64,000 bases of DNA, from positions 1-64,000 of the forward strand of contig NZ_JACJFN010000001.1 in NCBI RefSeq assembly GCF_014164785.1. The letters run 5' to 3'. The notes under the pieces are model-generated. The model was not told the origin of the DNA, did not search any database, and was given only the letters and a program-made list of their open reading frames with translations. This document shows, piece by piece, positions 18,065 to 26,032 of this stretch. Made by a program: the position numbers and the translations under genes. Positions within the stretch are counted from its first letter, which is position 1. Every line of letters begins with the position of its first letter. This DNA is from Aquipseudomonas guryensis. Lineage in GTDB: Bacteria; Pseudomonadota; Gammaproteobacteria; Pseudomonadales; Pseudomonadaceae.

Positions 18065-18826
18065 TCACTGCACCGGCAGGAAGTTCATGAACAGCAGGCT
18101 CTGCGCATAGTTGACCCCCAGGCGCCGGTAGCGCTCCTCCAGCATGTGGGTCAGCAGGTCGAGGCGCGCCACCATCTTGCCGAACTCCACGGCAAAGCTG
18201 AGGTTGCCGCCCTCGTTCGACAACAGCAGCGGACGCCCGCGACTGTCGCGGCGCTGGCCGAGCATCCAGGCGGCCTTTTCGATATTGCGCGCAGCGTTGT
18301 AGATGAACTCGGCATTGAAGGTATCGGTGATATAGAACTCGGTACGCCCGCCGTGGGCGGTAACCAGCATGCTGCCCAGGGCGAAGATGAAGGTGCCGAC
18401 CCGATCACCGGTGAAATCCGGGCTGAGGGCGTAATCCAGCGCTGCCACATCACGGCGCCCGCCGAGTTGTGGCAGCGGGCGGTTCTGCTCGATGGCCTGG
18501 TGGATCACCCGCTCGGCCGCCGCCCGGTCCGCCAGCCCGGTCTTCTGCCACTCCTGCGGATTACGCTGGTACAGCTTGCTCATCAGCTGGTACAGGCTGT
18601 TGAGGTTGTCGCGCATGGCCAGGGTCGCCATGCGATCGACATCGGTCTGCAGCAACTCGCCGGCTTGCGGCGCGCTGCTCTTGCTGACGATCGACTCATG
18701 CGCCAGGCGCCCCTGGCACCCCGTCAGCCCCAGGCCAAGCAGAGCAATCAGCAGCAGCCCGCCACCATAACCGGGCGCCCGCGCCCAGGCAGCCAGCCTT
18801 GCCATGCCCAACCGTGCTGCCCCCAT
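18065..18826 (-). CDS. uncharacterised lipoprotein
   Basis: A 253-residue protein that I do not recognise as a named family. It begins with a basic stretch and a hydrophobic segment ending in the lipobox LTGC (LLLIALLGLGLTGCQG), so it is probably lipid-anchored. The mature part is mostly helical (LNSLYQLMSKLYQRNPQEW) with a conserved-looking hydrophobic centre (GTFIFALGSMLVTAHGG) and no catalytic motif. ATG 18826 is chosen because GGCGAGG precedes it; ATG 18805 is the alternative. It is a single gene flanked by intergenic DNA, one side holding a MITE-like repeat. Confidence 0.75.
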   Translation of the reverse strand: MGAARLGMARLAAWARAPGYGGGLLLIALLGLGLTGCQGRLAHESIVSKSSAPQAGELLQTDVDRMATLAMRDNLNSLYQLMSKLYQRNPQEWQKTGLADRAAAERVIHQAIEQNRPLPQLGGRRDVAALDYALSPDFTGDRVGTFIFALGSMLVTAHGGRTEFYITDTFNAEFIYNAARNIEKAAWMLGQRRDSRGRPLLLSNEGGNLSFAVEFGKMVARLDLLTHMLEERYRRLGVNYAQSLLFMNFLPVQ

Positions 18827-18914
18827 CGCCTCGCCCCCGCGCCCATAGTCCCCGCATGCAGTAAAGCGCAAAGCCGGCCGCCCGGCTGTGCGCGGTACGC
18901 GCCGGGGCCATGGA

Positions 18915-19061
18915 CTAGCAAACCGTTGAAAAACTACCTGTGTTGCCATCGCAGCGTTAAAAACAGGCTAAAAATGCTCATTTACAGCTCGTAAACTGCG
19001 CTTTTTCGCCTGTTTTGCCTTGCGCTGGCTGCCTCGCCTACATTTTTCAACGGCCTGCTAG
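18915..19061. repeat. palindromic MITE-like repeat, copy 2
   Basis: A 147-bp palindrome with ends ctagcaaaccgttgaaaaa and its partner tttttcaacggcctgctag. The centre is catttacagctcgtaaact. It shares the ordered core blocks of the element at 6391-6536, although the ends differ. There is no coding capacity. It fills the gap between the lipoprotein gene and the OmpA-family gene. Confidence 0.72.
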
Positions 19062-19118
19062 AGTTTTTCAGCACGAGGAAGTTCGCCGCGCCATTGCCCA
19101 CCCGGCAGGAGCCCCGCC

Positions 19119-19985
19119 ATGACCCTGTTCGCCACCCTGCTCCACCGCCTGCCCCTGGGCGGCCTGTTACTCGCCCTGGCGCTCCCGGCCCAGGCCGGCG
19201 AAGACCTCGGCGGCGCCAAGGACCATCCGCTGCTGAGCCGCTACCCGGCCTCGCATATCACCGAGTACCAGCAGAACTACAACGCCGTCGAGTTCGCCAC
19301 CGGCACCCAGGATGGCGTGCCCCAACGCCAGGCGATCGAAGGCCAGGCCACGCAGATCCTCTACTTCCACGACAGCGCGGAAAGCCAGCCGAGCCCGCTG
19401 CAGCTGATCCGCAACTACCAGAACGCGATCAAGTCGATCGGTGGCGAAGTGCTCTACGAGCGCCTGCCCAGCGATGGCGACGGCGGCGAAACCACGCTCA
19501 AGGTGACCAGCGTCGGCAAAGAGGTCTGGGTGCGCGTGGAGCCGGGCATCTACAGCGCGCCGACGCAGAGCTACAGCCTGCGCCTGGTCGAAGTGGAGGC
19601 CATGCAACAGGTGGTCAGCGCCAACCAGCTGCTCGACGAACTCAACCGCAACGGCTTCATCGCCCTCTATATCAACTTCGACACCGGCAAGGCCGACCTC
19701 AAAGCCGACGGCCAGGCCAGCGTGCGTGAGATCGTCAGCATGCTCAGCAGCGCGCCCGAGCTGAAGATCGCCATCGAAGGCCACACCGACAACGTCGGCC
19801 AGCCGGCAGACAACAAGGCCCTGTCGGAACGCCGCGCGCAAAGCGTGATGGCCGCCATCGTCGCGGCCGGCATCCCGGCCGAACGCCTGCAAGCCGCCGG
19901 CTTCGGCCAGGAACGCCCGGTGGCGGACAACCGCAGCGCAGAAGGCCGGGCGAAGAACCGCCGCGTCGAGCTGGTTAAGCAGTAG
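19119..19985 (+). CDS. OmpA-family outer-membrane/peptidoglycan-binding protein
   Basis: A 288-residue exported protein with a Sec signal at residues 1-26 (LLLALALPAQAGE). The N-terminal half is a domain of unknown fold. The C-terminal OmpA/MotB domain runs from about 165 to 285. Peptidoglycan-binding residues are seen in IEGHTDNVGQPADNKALSERRA and in the closing GRAKNRRVEL. The N-terminal part has no clear beta-barrel, so it is probably periplasmic or lipid-free rather than a porin. GGCAGGAG is upstream of the start. Confidence 0.9.
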   Translation: MTLFATLLHRLPLGGLLLALALPAQAGEDLGGAKDHPLLSRYPASHITEYQQNYNAVEFATGTQDGVPQRQAIEGQATQILYFHDSAESQPSPLQLIRNYQNAIKSIGGEVLYERLPSDGDGGETTLKVTSVGKEVWVRVEPGIYSAPTQSYSLRLVEVEAMQQVVSANQLLDELNRNGFIALYINFDTGKADLKADGQASVREIVSMLSSAPELKIAIEGHTDNVGQPADNKALSERRAQSVMAAIVAAGIPAERLQAAGFGQERPVADNRSAEGRAKNRRVELVKQ

Positions 19986-20222
19986 CTCGGGCCTCTCGCC
20001 CGCCGCGCGCTAGCTGGCCATCCCCCGGCACCTGCGCACGCCGAGGCAACTGCCCAACTGTGCGCCTGAGATGCCCTGCGGCGGGGCGTTGGCACGCCGC
20101 CTGAGCAACTCAGGTTGGCGCCACTGGCACGAAAAATTTTTCCGGGTAACGGACACTTTTTCGCAGCGCCTGCGGTCGAACTGTTTAACCGGCATGGGCT
20201 GGTTCTACAGGAGTGCTCGTAC

Positions 20223-20564
20223 ATGCTTTCGCGTATACCCCTCGTTGCCGGGCTGGTTGCCAGCCTGGCGCTGTTCAGCCAGCAACCTGCCATCGCGGCG
20301 GATCGCGGCGATGTCGCCGCGGGGGTAGCTGTGGGTGCAATAATCGGTGGCATCATTGGCGCCAGCGCACGACCCGTGCGGGTTTACCAAGAGGCCCCGG
20401 TCTACTACGCGCCGCCGCCCGTGGCCTACTACCCACCGCAACCGGTGTATTACGAAGCGCGCCCGGTCTACTACAGCCCGGCGCCGGTGTATTACGTCGA
20501 TGGCCATCGCCACCACAAACGTCATCACCGTCATCATCACCGCCATCACGGCCACCGCTGGTAA
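20223..20564 (+). CDS. secreted glycine-zipper protein with Tyr/Pro repeats and a histidine-rich tail
   Basis: A 113-residue protein. A signal peptide ends near residue 25 (QQPAIAAD). A short glycine zipper (VAAGVAVGAIIGGIIGASA) may insert into a membrane. Next come repeats of the type VYYxPxP (about 52-92), then a tail with 14 or so His among Arg/Lys (HRHHKRHHRHHHRHH). The tail is a plausible metal-binding or cell-surface segment. The first in-frame ATG with a signal peptide is 20223, preceded by ACAGGAG. Function unknown. Confidence 0.82.
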   Translation: MLSRIPLVAGLVASLALFSQQPAIAADRGDVAAGVAVGAIIGGIIGASARPVRVYQEAPVYYAPPPVAYYPPQPVYYEARPVYYSPAPVYYVDGHRHHKRHHRHHHRHHGHRW

Positions 20565-20603
20565 GTACGAGCCGCGCACTGCAGTACTGCTGTTCACTTA
20601 AGG

Positions 20604-20640
20604 CAAACGCCGCCTTCCTCCTGGAAAGCGGCGTTTTTCT
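20604..20640 (+). terminator. rho-independent terminator
   Basis: Stem aaacgccgcctt / aaagcggcgttt followed by a T-run, about 40 bases after the His-rich protein gene. Confidence 0.85.
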
Positions 20641-20697
20641 TTGCGGCCAATGCAGAGCACATACAACGGGATCATGACTTGTTAGCAACACGGGCAG

Positions 20698-20740
20698 TCC
20701 CCTCTCCCACTTGTGGGAGAGGGTTAGGGAGAGGGGTGGC
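20698..20740. repeat. REP-like palindrome
   Basis: Contains cccctctcccacttgtggga followed by gagggttagggagaggggt. The same core occurs at 27905-27930, 56221-56246 and, inverted, near 60525-60552. The rest of the 20640-20942 gap shows no gene. Confidence 0.7.
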
Positions 20741-20942
20741 TTGCCCAACCCCCTCCCTGGTGGGCGCCACGCCTTTGCATGAAGCTACCCAACCGGCGCC
20801 GGATGGACAGTGGCACAGGCCTGCAGTAGCGTGCTGCCCGGCCGGCAGATGCCGGTGTTAACCATCGGATGGAAGCCGCCTTGCCCCGCCTCAACCGCAC
20901 CGATATCCCCTCGGCCCGCCTTCAGCCAGCCGGGTGGGCGCA

Positions 20943-21320
20943 ATGAAGAAGCTGCTGCATGTCGCCATCTTTGCCGTGGTGATGTTCTTAGGGGTCAAGC
21001 AGGCTCTGGAAATGGGCGACTCACGCGAGTGGCCGACAACCCAGGGGCAGATCACCAGCTCGCGGATCATCCAGGTATCGGAGAGGGTCTCGCCCAAGGG
21101 CGATCCCGCTTCCCACCGGCCCAAGTACGAGGTTCGGCTGAGCTACTCCTATCAGGTCGATGGCCAGCCCTACAGCGGCAAACGCCTGCGCATCCGCAGC
21201 CATGCCTACAGCAACGAGAAACACGCCCGCCGCGAGCTGGCGAACTACCCGGTGGGGCAACAGGTCAAGGTGCACTACAACCCCAAAGAGCCAGAAAGCA
21301 GTGTGCTGATGTTGCACTGA
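20943..21320 (+). CDS. DUF3592-domain membrane protein
   Basis: A 125-residue protein with one N-terminal membrane helix (about 5-22, HVAIFAVVMFLGVKQAL) and a DUF3592 beta-rich domain. Diagnostic pieces are WPTTQGQITSSRI, the YSYQVDGQPYSGKRL strand, and the final VKVHYNPKEPESSVLM. Proteins of this family often carry a second C-terminal helix, which is missing here, so this is a short form. ATG 20943 is preferred over GTG 20934. Function unknown. Confidence 0.87.
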   Translation: MKKLLHVAIFAVVMFLGVKQALEMGDSREWPTTQGQITSSRIIQVSERVSPKGDPASHRPKYEVRLSYSYQVDGQPYSGKRLRIRSHAYSNEKHARRELANYPVGQQVKVHYNPKEPESSVLMLH

Positions 21321-21433
21321 GCCCTGCCCGGCCCAGTGCCGGATGGCTCGCGCGGCTGCGCCGAGCCACGGGCTTGGCGGTTACAGGCAGCCGCCAAGCG
21401 GCTCAGCCCGTAGCGCACGCCGCTAGCCGCTGG

Positions 21434-21649
21434 TTATTTTTTATCCTTGGTCACTTCGTGGCCAATCACGCCACCCACTACCGCGCCGGCGCCAGTACAC
21501 AGCACGCCGCCACACAGCACGTTACCGGCCACGCCGCCGACGGCCGCGCCGACCGCGGTGCCCTTATCCTGACGGGACATGCCCGAGCAGCCGCTCAAGC
21601 CCAGGGTGGCGATCAGGATGCCGGTGGCAAACAGTTTGAAGATGCTCAT
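21434..21649 (-). CDS. OsmB-like glycine-zipper lipoprotein
   Basis: A 71-residue lipoprotein. The lipobox is LSGC (GILIATLGLSGCSGMS). A glycine-zipper 2TM segment follows (GTAVGAAVGGVAGNVL and GAGAVVGGVIGHEVT), interrupted by an unusual pair of Cys (LCGGVLCTG). OsmB-like proteins are small, osmotically induced outer-membrane lipoproteins; induction here is inferred only from the family. GGAGTACC precedes the ATG. Confidence 0.85.
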   Translation of the reverse strand: MSIFKLFATGILIATLGLSGCSGMSRQDKGTAVGAAVGGVAGNVLCGGVLCTGAGAVVGGVIGHEVTKDKK

Positions 21650-21860
21650 GTTCGGTACTCCAGTGCAAAACTCAGGGACCTCGACGGCGCTGAACCGCGG
21701 CGCACGGGAGGAATGCTGAGTGTTCGCTGCTGGGCGGCGGGTGTCTGTGCGGCGGCGAGCACAGGGGCGGCTTATTGTGGGAACGGGCCTGTTAGCGCGG
21801 CTGGACGTGACTGGCTGGGCGATCGAAGATGCTGCCTAGCACGGTATTCGAGGACCACCC

Positions 21861-22595
21861 ATGAGTGATGAAGAGCGCAACGTTGAATGCGGCGTGCATG
21901 GCTCCAGCGCGGCCACGTTCATATGCCAGCACCTGCAGAGCGGCGAGGGCCAGGGCTTCAATGTGGCATACGACCCGGAGCAGCCTGACGACCTCTACCC
22001 CGATGCCTGGTGCGACCAGTGCGACGCCGTGCTGGAACAGGAAGGCGAATGGAATGATCGCGCCGAGGCGTTTGCCGACATCTGCGTGGTGTGTGCGCAG
22101 TGTTACTGCCAGAGCCGCGAGCGCAACTGGCATGAGGATGAGGAAGCGCTGCACGCGCTGATCGCCGAGAGCTTCGACTACCTGCAGGCGCAGCAGGACA
22201 GTTTCATGGCCACCTACCGGATTGGCGAGCACAAGCGCTGGGACTGGTATCAGGAAACCGGCCAGCTGATTTTCTCCAATGACGGCAAGCCAGCGGTGGA
22301 GTGTGCGGTGGATTTCGTCGGCACGTTCTCCAGTCATTCCGATACCTGGATGTGGGCCTGGGCGAACGAGTCGTTTCTGGATCCGGTCAAGGCACGCTCG
22401 CGGGTGGTTCGCGAGTTGGGGGAGTCGTTGGATTTTCTGAAACTGGCTTGTGCCACCTGGTCGGCGGACCCGGTCGATGGCTGGGAGATGACGGCGGTGA
22501 TGGCCCAGCAGCTAGGGGCCATTGGTTCCTATCGGGCACCGAGTGAGCGGGGGTTTCTGTATATGGTGGTGCGGGAGGCGCGCTGGGTTAGTTAG
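21861..22595 (+). CDS. DUF6882-type uncharacterised protein
   Basis: A 244-residue cytosolic protein. The N-terminal 75 residues contain Cys pairs of a possible metal-binding module (VECGVHGSSAATFICQHL, WCDQCDAVLEQ, ICVVCAQCYCQ). The C-terminal part resembles DUF6882 (GTFSSHSDTWMWAWANESF, a Trp-rich signature). The two parts together suggest a zinc-ribbon fused to a stress- or toxin-immunity-like domain, but no function is established. Codon use becomes less GC-biased towards the 3' end, near the accessory stretch. Confidence 0.75.
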   Translation: MSDEERNVECGVHGSSAATFICQHLQSGEGQGFNVAYDPEQPDDLYPDAWCDQCDAVLEQEGEWNDRAEAFADICVVCAQCYCQSRERNWHEDEEALHALIAESFDYLQAQQDSFMATYRIGEHKRWDWYQETGQLIFSNDGKPAVECAVDFVGTFSSHSDTWMWAWANESFLDPVKARSRVVRELGESLDFLKLACATWSADPVDGWEMTAVMAQQLGAIGSYRAPSERGFLYMVVREARWVS

Positions 22596-22847
22596 GGCTT
22601 TGGCGTGACTGCGCTTGCTGACTGGTTTGTCAGCTATGGCCTTGAGCCAGTATTTCGCAGTAAGGTCGGGGCATCGATTTGCATGGATGCGCTTATGGCC
22701 ATTGAAGCCGCGCTGTATTGCCAACAGGACTTTCCCCCGGTGCCGTCAGGTTTCGTGGGGGGATGCTCGGAGCTGGGAGCTGGCGCCCGCTCCGTGTTTT
22801 ACCCGGTACGCTTTCCTCGGCTTTGGGCTACAGGTTTCGCCTCGCAC
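22596..22847. other. non-coding or decayed stretch
   Basis: Reading frames here give no recognisable protein and have no ribosome sites. A frame from 22605 includes plausible-looking codons for about 45 residues, then runs into repeat DNA, so it may be a decayed gene fragment. I would not call a gene. Confidence 0.4.
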
Positions 22848-23056
22848 GGCGAGTCACTTTCTCTTTGCGCGCGCAAAGAGAAAGTAACCAAAGAGAAAGC
22901 GCGCCCGACATCCGGGTTTCGCTACGCGAAACTCCCCTCCCTCCGGTGCCGCTCCGGGGGCCGGCTTACAAGGGCCATCCCTGGCCCTTTAAGCCTCTCG
23001 CCGCATCCATGCGGCTCGTCCCCCTACGCAACACCTACGCTCGGCCTCCTGACGGG
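22848..23056 (+). repeat. 209-bp dispersed repeat, left copy of an inverted pair
   Basis: Begins ggcgagtcactttctctttg, contains a small hairpin (ctttctctttg-cgcgcg-caaagagaaag), then aaccaaagagaaagcgcgcc and, after a variable middle, agggccatccctggccc, gcatccatgcggctc and cctcctgacgggg. The reverse complement of 23981-24189 has the same blocks in the same order. The two flank the 23.1-23.9 kb segment. It generates spurious open frames on both strands. Confidence 0.8.
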
Positions 23057-23117
23057 GAGTTTGCGCGCATGACGGTTTCGCGTTTCAGGCCGCTCGGCGT
23101 TGTCGGTATGCCTCGCC

Positions 23118-23170
23118 GTAGGGCGGGTGCAACCCGCGCCGCCGGCCCACGCGGGTTTCACCCGCCCTAC
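23118..23170. repeat. REP palindrome
   Basis: gtagggcgggtgcaacccgc pairs with gcgggtttcacccgccctac. A typical intergenic Pseudomonas-style REP. Confidence 0.8.
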
Positions 23171-23176
23171 TCGATC

Positions 23177-23271
23177 GTTCCCACGCTCCGCGTGGGCATG
23201 CAGCCACAGACGCTCCGCGTCTGCGGGACGCGGAGCGTCCCCGGATGGGTTCCCACGCGGAGCGTGGGAAC
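23177..23271. repeat. REP palindrome cluster
   Basis: gttcccacgctccgcgtggg at the left pairs with cccacgcggagcgtgggaac at the right, with a second nested pair (acgctccgcgt / acgcggagcgt) inside. A related half-element (gttcccacacagagcgtgggaac) is at 56150-56172. Confidence 0.8.
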
Positions 23272-23364
23272 CATCAAGCAAGGGACCTCAGAGTTCAGGT
23301 ACTCCACAACCGAGGCGTTGGAGTACCTGTGTCATAAGCCTCTTACTGCGAAAGGTGCAAAGGA

Positions 23365-23895
23365 ATGAACGTAAAGAAACTACTGGCCATCAGCATGGTG
23401 TGGTGGGTGGCTCAGGGGGCACAAGCTGCGGAGCCAGCCTCTGTTGACTCGATCAAGGAGCTGATGGACATCTCCCAATCAAAGAGCCTGGTCGAGTTGT
23501 CAGTCGATCAAATCGACGGCAATGTCAAAACCACCCTGGACCAGTTGCTGCAGGGCCAGTCAGTCAACCCGCAGATGCAAGAAATCATCGATGACACCCG
23601 TGAAAAAACGGTGGCATTGATGAAGCGCAGCATGCGCTGGGAAGATCTGGAGCCGAAGTTCATCGATCTGTACCAACGCACCTTCAGCGAAGAGGAAGTC
23701 CAGGGAATGCTGGACTTCTACCGCACCGATGCCGGAAAAGCCGTGATCGCCAAGATGCCGACCGTAATGCAGAACAGCAACGTGCTGATGCAACAGCACA
23801 TGGGGGCAATCATGCCCGAGCTGCAACAAATAATGCTGGATGCGGCAAAACGCATTGCGGAAGCCAAGAAGCAACAGCCCGCGGCGAAGTCCTGA
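23365..23895 (+). CDS. secreted DUF2059-domain protein
   Basis: A 176-residue protein with a signal peptide (residues 1-21, WVAQGAQAAEP) and a DUF2059 domain at about 75-140. The conserved YQRTFSEEEVQGMLDFYRTDAGKAV block is intact. The family is periplasmic or exported and functionally uncharacterised. AAAGGTGCAAAGGA gives a good ribosome site. It is the only gene between the two copies of the 209-bp inverted repeat. The C-terminal tail is Lys/Gln/Ala-rich. Confidence 0.9.
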   Translation: MNVKKLLAISMVWWVAQGAQAAEPASVDSIKELMDISQSKSLVELSVDQIDGNVKTTLDQLLQGQSVNPQMQEIIDDTREKTVALMKRSMRWEDLEPKFIDLYQRTFSEEEVQGMLDFYRTDAGKAVIAKMPTVMQNSNVLMQQHMGAIMPELQQIMLDAAKRIAEAKKQQPAAKS

Positions 23896-23980
23896 CCAGG
23901 CATTGACAACACCACAGACGAATTCAAACGCCAACACCACACTCCCGACCTAGCACCACAAGGTCGGGCCGGGACCGGGT

Positions 23981-24189
23981 CCCGTCAGGAGGCTGAGTGG
24001 AATCGTTGCGTAAGGGGTTGAGCGGCATGGATGCCGCGAGAGCCGCGATGGGCCAGGGATGGCCCTTCGCGGCGGGCCCCTGGAGCAACGATGGAACGAA
24101 GGAACCCCGCCGCAGGCGGGGCCGGATGTCGGGTGTGCTTTCTCTTTGGTTACTTTCTCTTTGCACAAGCAAAGAGAAAGTGACTCGCC
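23981..24189 (-). repeat. 209-bp dispersed repeat, right copy of an inverted pair
   Basis: Reverse-orientation partner of 22848-23056, sharing the terminal gagtcactttctctttgc hairpin block, the ccgacatccgg block, agggccatccctggccc and the cctcctgacggg end. The remaining DNA of the 23896-24279 gap holds no gene that I can see. Confidence 0.8.
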
Positions 24190-24279
24190 GGGTAGGCGAA
24201 AAGCATGGCTACAAGGCTATCCGCAGCTACGAAAATCAATCTATCCACTTTTTCCTACGGGCTGGTAACGGAGTGACGG

Positions 24280-25137
24280 ATGCGCCCCCTTGAAACTCAA
24301 CGCTTCATGCTTAAATTTAAAGCCGTCCTCATACGATGCTTGGACAAAGACAAAAAACCAATACTCAATTCAACCGCAAGTGGCTTTATCGTAAAAGATA
24401 ATGGCAAAAACTTTTTATACACTTGCTGGCATGTGGTAACAGGCTACAATAAATACGACTTAAAATTTAGGTACCCACCCATAAGAAAACACCTCCAAAT
24501 TGAACTTCAAGACTCAGACACAAACACGCCTGGCTTTGAAAGAATTGGTGGTATAAAAACACTAACACTCCCTCTCTATGAGAAAAACGAGCACCAAGAA
24601 CAGCCTTTGTGGGAACAGGACTATCAACACCTACCAAACCCAGACCTAAATAACATAAATATCTTTGTGCCTTATTGGCACGATGCAATAAGAATAGAGT
24701 TGCCGGACTCGATTTCGCCATCATTACTTCAAGTCATTAACAGCAATAATATTCCATTCCAGCTAAATCCATTAACTGAATGTGAAAAGCTAATAATTCT
24801 CGGATATCCCTATGGATTCAGCACCCAAGGGGCTGCTCAGCCAACACCAATAGCATTAACCCGATACGTAGCAAGCTCAAGCTTTCAAGGAATTCAAAGA
24901 ATTTTAATTGACGGCACTGGAGCCCCTGGAATGTCAGGGGGGCCAGTTTTCCTAGAAAGAAACAATCAACTGAGCATAGTTGGAGTCTACACAGGACTCA
25001 TATATCCAGATTTCGAAATTGAACAGGCAGAAAAAACCACAGCATTAGGCACCTGCTGTAATTTGTTAATGCACTGGAGCGGAAGCCTAAAAATGGCGAG
25101 AATCAATGCATCGAACGCTACCGACGGCACACTTTAA
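24280..25137 (+). CDS. trypsin-like serine protease homologue, AT-rich and probably acquired
   Basis: A 285-residue cytosolic protein with a chymotrypsin-like fold signature. His is in FLYTCWHVVTGY (about residue 51) and the Ser in GTGAPGMSGGPVFL (about 215), the usual G-x-S-G-G motif. The Asp is not certain; candidates lie in the 120-140 region (NPDLNNINIFV). There is no signal peptide. Base composition is strikingly AT-rich and codon use differs from every neighbour, so horizontal acquisition is likely. The upstream ACGGAGTGACGG supports ATG 24280; a second ATG at 24307 has no ribosome site. A terminator follows 50 bases later. Substrate unknown. Confidence 0.75.
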   Translation: MRPLETQRFMLKFKAVLIRCLDKDKKPILNSTASGFIVKDNGKNFLYTCWHVVTGYNKYDLKFRYPPIRKHLQIELQDSDTNTPGFERIGGIKTLTLPLYEKNEHQEQPLWEQDYQHLPNPDLNNINIFVPYWHDAIRIELPDSISPSLLQVINSNNIPFQLNPLTECEKLIILGYPYGFSTQGAAQPTPIALTRYVASSSFQGIQRILIDGTGAPGMSGGPVFLERNNQLSIVGVYTGLIYPDFEIEQAEKTTALGTCCNLLMHWSGSLKMARINASNATDGTL

Positions 25138-25187
25138 TAAATTCACAACACATAATATTGATTGAGCGTAGCGACACTCATCAACTC

Positions 25188-25223
25188 TATAAAGAACCCG
25201 TCATGTGACGGGTTCTTTATTTA
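25188..25223 (+). terminator. rho-independent terminator
   Basis: Stem aaagaacccgtca / tgacgggttcttt followed by attt. It is also A-rich on the other side, so it may serve both converging genes. Confidence 0.85.
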
Positions 25224-25249
25224 AATCATCGCTAAGCTCAGAGAGCTGA

Positions 25250-26032
25250 TCAGGCTAACGCTGCCTCGCTTCGACGCTCGAGCTTCTTCGCTTGATACTC
25301 CCGCGCAGCCTCATGAAACGCCCCAATCAGCGCGTTGTAATCGGCCTTCTCCCAATAGCGATACTCCGGATGCCACTGCACCCCGACAGCAAACGCCTTG
25401 GCACCAATCACACTGACCGCCTCGATCTGCCCGTCCTCACAGACGGCCTCAACCTGTAGGCCCTCACCGAGCCGATCAATCCCCTGCCCATGCAGCGAAT
25501 TGACCTCGATCTGGCGCTCGCCGAGTAGCTTGTGCAGCACGCCACCCTCGGTCAGGGCGACCTTGTGGATCGGGCCGTAGGCCACGTCGTCCGGTACGTC
25601 CTTCACTTCGCGGTGATCCAGGCGACCTTCCACCTCATGCACTTCACGATGCAGGGTGCCGCCGTACAGCACGTTGAGTTCCTGCACGCCACGGCAGATA
25701 CCGAGGAAGGGAATGCCGCGCTCGATGCAGGCGCGCATCAGGCGTAGCACGGTGGCGTCGCGGGGTTGGTCGGCCAGGCCCAGACCGGGGTGGTCGTCGC
25801 CGTAGCAGCTGGGGTGCACGTTGGACAGCGAGCCGCCGAACATGATGCCGGAGACGCTGTCGAGCACGGTCTCCATGTCCAGATCGTCGCCGAAGGCCGG
25901 AATCATCAGCGGGAAGGCGCCGAAGCCGGTGACCGCGTGAATGTACTTCTCCCCCACCAGATGGAACCAGCCGATATCACGACTCGTCAGCTGCCAGCGG
26001 CACAGGGGAAGGCCAATCATGGGTTTGTTCAT
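25250..26032 (-). CDS. gamma-glutamyl-gamma-aminobutyrate hydrolase family protein (copy 2)
   Basis: A 260-residue class I glutamine-amidotransferase-like hydrolase. The Cys nucleophile is in GICRGVQELNVLYGG and the His-Glu pair in QWHPEYRYWEKAD. It differs strongly from copy 1 (16860-17651) outside the motifs, so it is a divergent paralogue rather than a recent duplicate. The start MNKPMIGLP at 26032 is chosen because an upstream GAGGACACCC fits and the longer frame adds 31 unconserved residues. Adjacent beta-alanine catabolism genes suggest a role in polyamine-derived amine use; that is inference. Confidence 0.88.
   Translation of the reverse strand: MNKPMIGLPLCRWQLTSRDIGWFHLVGEKYIHAVTGFGAFPLMIPAFGDDLDMETVLDSVSGIMFGGSLSNVHPSCYGDDHPGLGLADQPRDATVLRLMRACIERGIPFLGICRGVQELNVLYGGTLHREVHEVEGRLDHREVKDVPDDVAYGPIHKVALTEGGVLHKLLGERQIEVNSLHGQGIDRLGEGLQVEAVCEDGQIEAVSVIGAKAFAVGVQWHPEYRYWEKADYNALIGAFHEAAREYQAKKLERRSEAALA

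Noticed and set aside
23170..23275. A possible CRISPR array because of repeated acgctccgcgt units
   Set aside because: The repeats are the arms of nested palindromes, not equal repeats with unique spacers, and there is no cas gene.
22605..23368. Overlapping open frames in the repeat stretch
   Set aside because: They read through the 209-bp repeat and REP palindromes. The peptides are those such repeats always give, and no conserved protein is recognisable.
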